Positions 61,980 to 64,000 of a DNA stretch of 64,000 nt are shown here, piece by piece. This DNA is from Pseudomonas sp. PSB18 (GTDB lineage Bacteria; Pseudomonadota; Gammaproteobacteria; Pseudomonadales; Pseudomonadaceae), in NCBI RefSeq assembly GCF_014596565.1, contig NZ_NOIN01000001.1, forward strand, positions 62,001 to 126,000. Reading direction: 5' to 3'. The position numbers and the translations under genes were made by a program. The notes under the pieces are model-generated. The model was not told the DNA's origin. It saw nothing but the letters and a program-made list of their open reading frames with translations, and did not search any database. The first letter of the stretch is position 1, and each line of letters starts with the position of its first letter.

Positions 61980-62133
61980 CGCCTCACTCCCGGCTTCGCG
62001 CCCCGGTTCCAAACGACCTGAAAGGTCCCCTCGAACACGTCACACAGGCATGACGGGAATGGCGATGTGCTACCGAACTTTTGTCATGAAAGCTTCATTT
62101 CGCGGAGTGAGGCGAGGAGCTTGCGCCCCCTCT

Positions 62134-62266
62134 CTGTGGCGAGGGGATTTATCCCCGCTGGGCTGCGCAGCGGCCCCCAAACCAGGCAACTCGGTGTGTC
62201 AGGAAAATTGAGTTGACTGCCTGGGGCCGCTACGCAGCCCAGTGGGGATAAATCCCCTCGCCACAG
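62134..62266. repeat. 133-bp REPIN-like inverted repeat
   Basis: Left arm CTGTGGCGAGGGGATTTATC... and right arm ...GATAAATCCCCTCGCCACAG are near-perfect complements of about 43 bases, including the further match GCTGGGCTGCGCAGCGGCCCC / GGGGCCGCTACGCAGCCCAG. The 48-base centre is unpaired. It carries the same GTGGCGAGG core as the hairpin at 52892-52919. It lies between the TpsA stop and the phdA-like start, and a strong hairpin here could attenuate transcription from TpsA into the distal genes. Confidence 0.85.
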
Positions 62267-62297
62267 AGCCTTGTTACCAGCGCAGCGTCGTCGGGCA

Positions 62298-64000
62298 CTA
62301 CAAGCTCAAGCGCCCCCGCTCCTCCTCGGTCAACCGCTGCCGCGCCTGCTCATCCAGCGGCCCCGCGCCCAGTACCTGCACGGGACTGGTCGGATCATAG
62401 CTGCGTGGCGCCTCACGACTGGCACCGTCGCGCGATGGCGCCAGTTGCTCCGAACCGAAACTCACCACTTGCACGGTAAACACCGACGCCTGGTTCTGCC
62501 GCGCCGCGTTCTGCTGCTGGCGCGCCACGTCCTCCGCCGCTTGTGTCGCGGAAGACGCCGCCGAACTGGCCGAGGTGATGGCCCCGGTGTTCACCGAAGC
62601 CGCCAACGGCACCCCGGTGGACTTGCCCTGGGTCTGGATGTTGGCCGCGTTCACCACAGTCAACGCCGCAATGTTCACGTTGCCCGACACCCGAATCCCC
62701 GCCTCGCCCGCATCGATGGTGCCCAGCGGCGCGATCAGGTCGATATCCCCCGGTGCCACTTCGGGAATCGGGTTGAGGGTGGCGATACCGGCACCGGTGC
62801 TCGGCACCGACGGCGACAACGTCACGTTGCCCCAGGTGTCGTACAAGCGCTTGGGCGGTGTGTAGACCACGGTGGTCTTCGAACCACGGCCGGCGTTGAT
62901 ATCGCCCTGGGCCGACCAGCCGAGAATCGAGCCACCGAAGGTGGTCATGATCCGGCTCTGCCCCAGCAGGATGCTGTTCTGCGCATACAGCTGGATATCG
63001 CCCTCGCCTTGGGTAATGACCCCGGCGGTGGATGGCGGCGCGTTGCCCTCGATGCCGAAGGTCTGCCCGCCGCCCGGCGTGAGCATCTGGATACCGCCAC
63101 CGAAATCGGTGTGCACCCCCGCCCCGCCGAACATCGTGATATCGCCCTTGTAGGTGATCGGATTGCCCGCCACGTCCTTGGTCGGGAACAGCAGCGCAAT
63201 AGCCTCCCGGCCTCGCAGGTAGCTCCCTTGGCGCACGCCGCCGGCCTCGTTGTACTCGCGGCCAGCGGCCTTGAGTTCGGCGAAGTACACATCGCGGGCA
63301 AATACCCGCTGCTGCTCCGCCGGCAGCCCCGCGAAGAAGTTGCGGGCCTGTTCGGTGTCGCCGCTGAAGCCGAAGCGCTCCTCGAGCCAGTCCACCAACT
63401 CGGCCTCGTAGGTCTTGGCAACCTTGCCGTCCTGGCTCGCCAATGGCACACCGGCCAGGGCCTGGTTCGCCGGGTCCAGGTAGGCTTTGACGAAGCGCTG
63501 GTAATCCGCGCCGTCGAGGCCCGCGCCGGCTTGCAGCACCAGGCTCGCCCCAGGGCGCGAATCCCCCGGCACCACGGCGCCGATGCTGTTGATGCTGACC
63601 TTGTCGTCCATCAGGATGTTGCGCCCGGCGGTGATCTCCAGCAGGCCGGGGCCGGCGACGTTGAAACTGCTGTAGAGGATGTCGCGCCCGGCCGAGACGA
63701 TGGAGATGTCGGTGGGGTTGTTGTGGATGAAGAGGTTGCCGGTGCTGGTGTAATTCCCCGCTTCGGCGTTGATGTTGTTCCGAGAGCCGCCCAGGGGTAT
63801 CCCGCTGCTGACGATGTCTCGCCCAGCCATCATCCGTACAGTGCCAGCACCTTCGTAGGCGATTCGCCCCGGCCATCTGCCTACGGAGGCTGATGCCATG
63901 GACCGTCCGGTGGTGACTGCCAGCAAGTCGCCTTCCAGTGCATAGAAGCGCGCAGGATCGTCATTGAGGGCCCATTCACCGGAGGCGCTGCTGGTGTCGA
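62298..64000 (-). CDS. pdtA: TpsA filamentous-hemagglutinin-like exoprotein, C-terminal part (PdtA-like)
   Basis: The minus-strand frame is open from 64000 to 62298, so about 567 residues of the C-terminal end are visible and the N-terminus lies outside the window. The sequence has TpsA beta-helix features: repeating short strands (TVRMMAGRDIVSSG, NLFIHNNPTDISIVSAGRDIL, DITIAPGRNILM-like) and large asparagine/glycine-rich repeats. Also visible are RDVYFAELKAAGREYN and an IQLYAQNSILLGQSRIMTTFGGSILGWSAQGDINAG stretch, as in FHA-type proteins. It ends with EERGRLSL. Substrate for TpsB at 59737; the homologue in P. aeruginosa is PdtA (PA0690), a phosphate-starvation-induced exoprotein, by position. 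Confidence 0.9.
   Translation of the reverse strand, partial: DTSSASGEWALNDDPARFYALEGDLLAVTTGRSMASASVGRWPGRIAYEGAGTVRMMAGRDIVSSGIPLGGSRNNINAEAGNYTSTGNLFIHNNPTDISIVSAGRDILYSSFNVAGPGLLEITAGRNILMDDKVSINSIGAVVPGDSRPGASLVLQAGAGLDGADYQRFVKAYLDPANQALAGVPLASQDGKVAKTYEAELVDWLEERFGFSGDTEQARNFFAGLPAEQQRVFARDVYFAELKAAGREYNEAGGVRQGSYLRGREAIALLFPTKDVAGNPITYKGDITMFGGAGVHTDFGGGIQMLTPGGGQTFGIEGNAPPSTAGVITQGEGDIQLYAQNSILLGQSRIMTTFGGSILGWSAQGDINAGRGSKTTVVYTPPKRLYDTWGNVTLSPSVPSTGAGIATLNPIPEVAPGDIDLIAPLGTIDAGEAGIRVSGNVNIAALTVVNAANIQTQGKSTGVPLAASVNTGAITSASSAASSATQAAEDVARQQQNAARQNQASVFTVQVVSFGSEQLAPSRDGASREAPRSYDPTSPVQVLGAGPLDEQARQRLTEEERGRLSL

Noticed and set aside
62413..63876. 487-codon frame in a second phase of the minus strand within TpsA
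   Set aside because: Arg/Gly/His-rich shadow; the TpsA frame is open across the whole region to the window edge and shows beta-helix repeats.
1..64000. CRISPR arrays, tRNA, rRNA, transposase genes
   Set aside because: No regularly spaced direct repeats, tRNA cloverleaf or rRNA sequence, and no transposase-like protein seen; the only mobile-type sequences are small palindromic elements.

Overview
The window looks like chromosomal DNA of a Pseudomonas from the fluorescens complex. The base composition is GC-rich, regulator genes are dense (LysR, TetR, GntR, AraC), the glc operon has the Pseudomonas arrangement, REP-type palindromes carry the familiar GTGGCGAGG core, and a Pdt-type two-partner secretion locus sits at the right end. 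These are judgements from reading the sequence; no database search was run. Both window edges cut genes: an MFS transporter at the left and a giant TpsA exoprotein at the right.

Layout. 1-4.2 kb: MFS/SDR/LysR genes and an O-methyltransferase/TetR pair with an inverted-repeat operator. 4.4-8.5 kb: one 1366-residue CheB-CheR-PAS-histidine kinase-receiver fusion. 8.6-13.6 kb: a minus-strand catabolic set (HMG-CoA-lyase-like, class III CoA-transferase, gamma-carbonic anhydrase-like, MFS permease) with a LysR gene translationally coupled to glcC. 13.6-21.1 kb: glcC and divergent glcDEFGB, which takes glycolate to glyoxylate and then malate, with two TGGT-N3-ACCA operators and a clear terminator. 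21.1-26.2 kb: SDR, LysR and AraC genes, a quinone-reductase-like gene, and two divergent DoxX genes around a palindrome.

26.4-29.8 kb is an accessory island with shorter, less typical genes. It holds an orphan immunity-like gene, two tiny genes with strong Shine-Dalgarno sites, an Abi_2/AbiF-type HEPN protein preceded by its own promoter and a nested-hairpin RNA, a decayed coding remnant, and a C4-antisense-like structured leader in front of a DUF6124/DUF3077-type gene. 30-32.4 kb: LysE, DJ-1/PfpI and OsmC genes.

32.5-43.5 kb: a minus-strand operon (RND adaptor, RND pump, FabF-like ketosynthase, thioesterase, FadL-like porin), a TetR gene, a divergent outer-membrane factor and a second paralogous TetR. 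One 22-bp operator pattern (TGACCAA-N11-GTCA) recurs at the promoters. This reads as a regulon linking lipid remodelling or lipid handling to efflux. 43.6-47 kb: a repeat-like secreted protein, then LysR, EamA and SDR genes. 47.2-47.7 kb: a 161-bp MITE-like palindrome abutting a truncated gene. 47.7-51.8 kb: the rtcBA RNA repair operon with a sigma-54 promoter and divergent rtcR.

51.9-64 kb: a LysR gene and a minus-strand block matching the P. aeruginosa pdt locus in order (TpsA, PhdA-like, TpsB, ExbB-like fusion, ExbD, TonB, porin, coiled-coil protein, YbjN-like, PpiC). The ExbB-like protein has a DUF2341-LamG periplasmic head fused to the proton-channel domain. No tRNA, rRNA, transposase gene or CRISPR array was seen.
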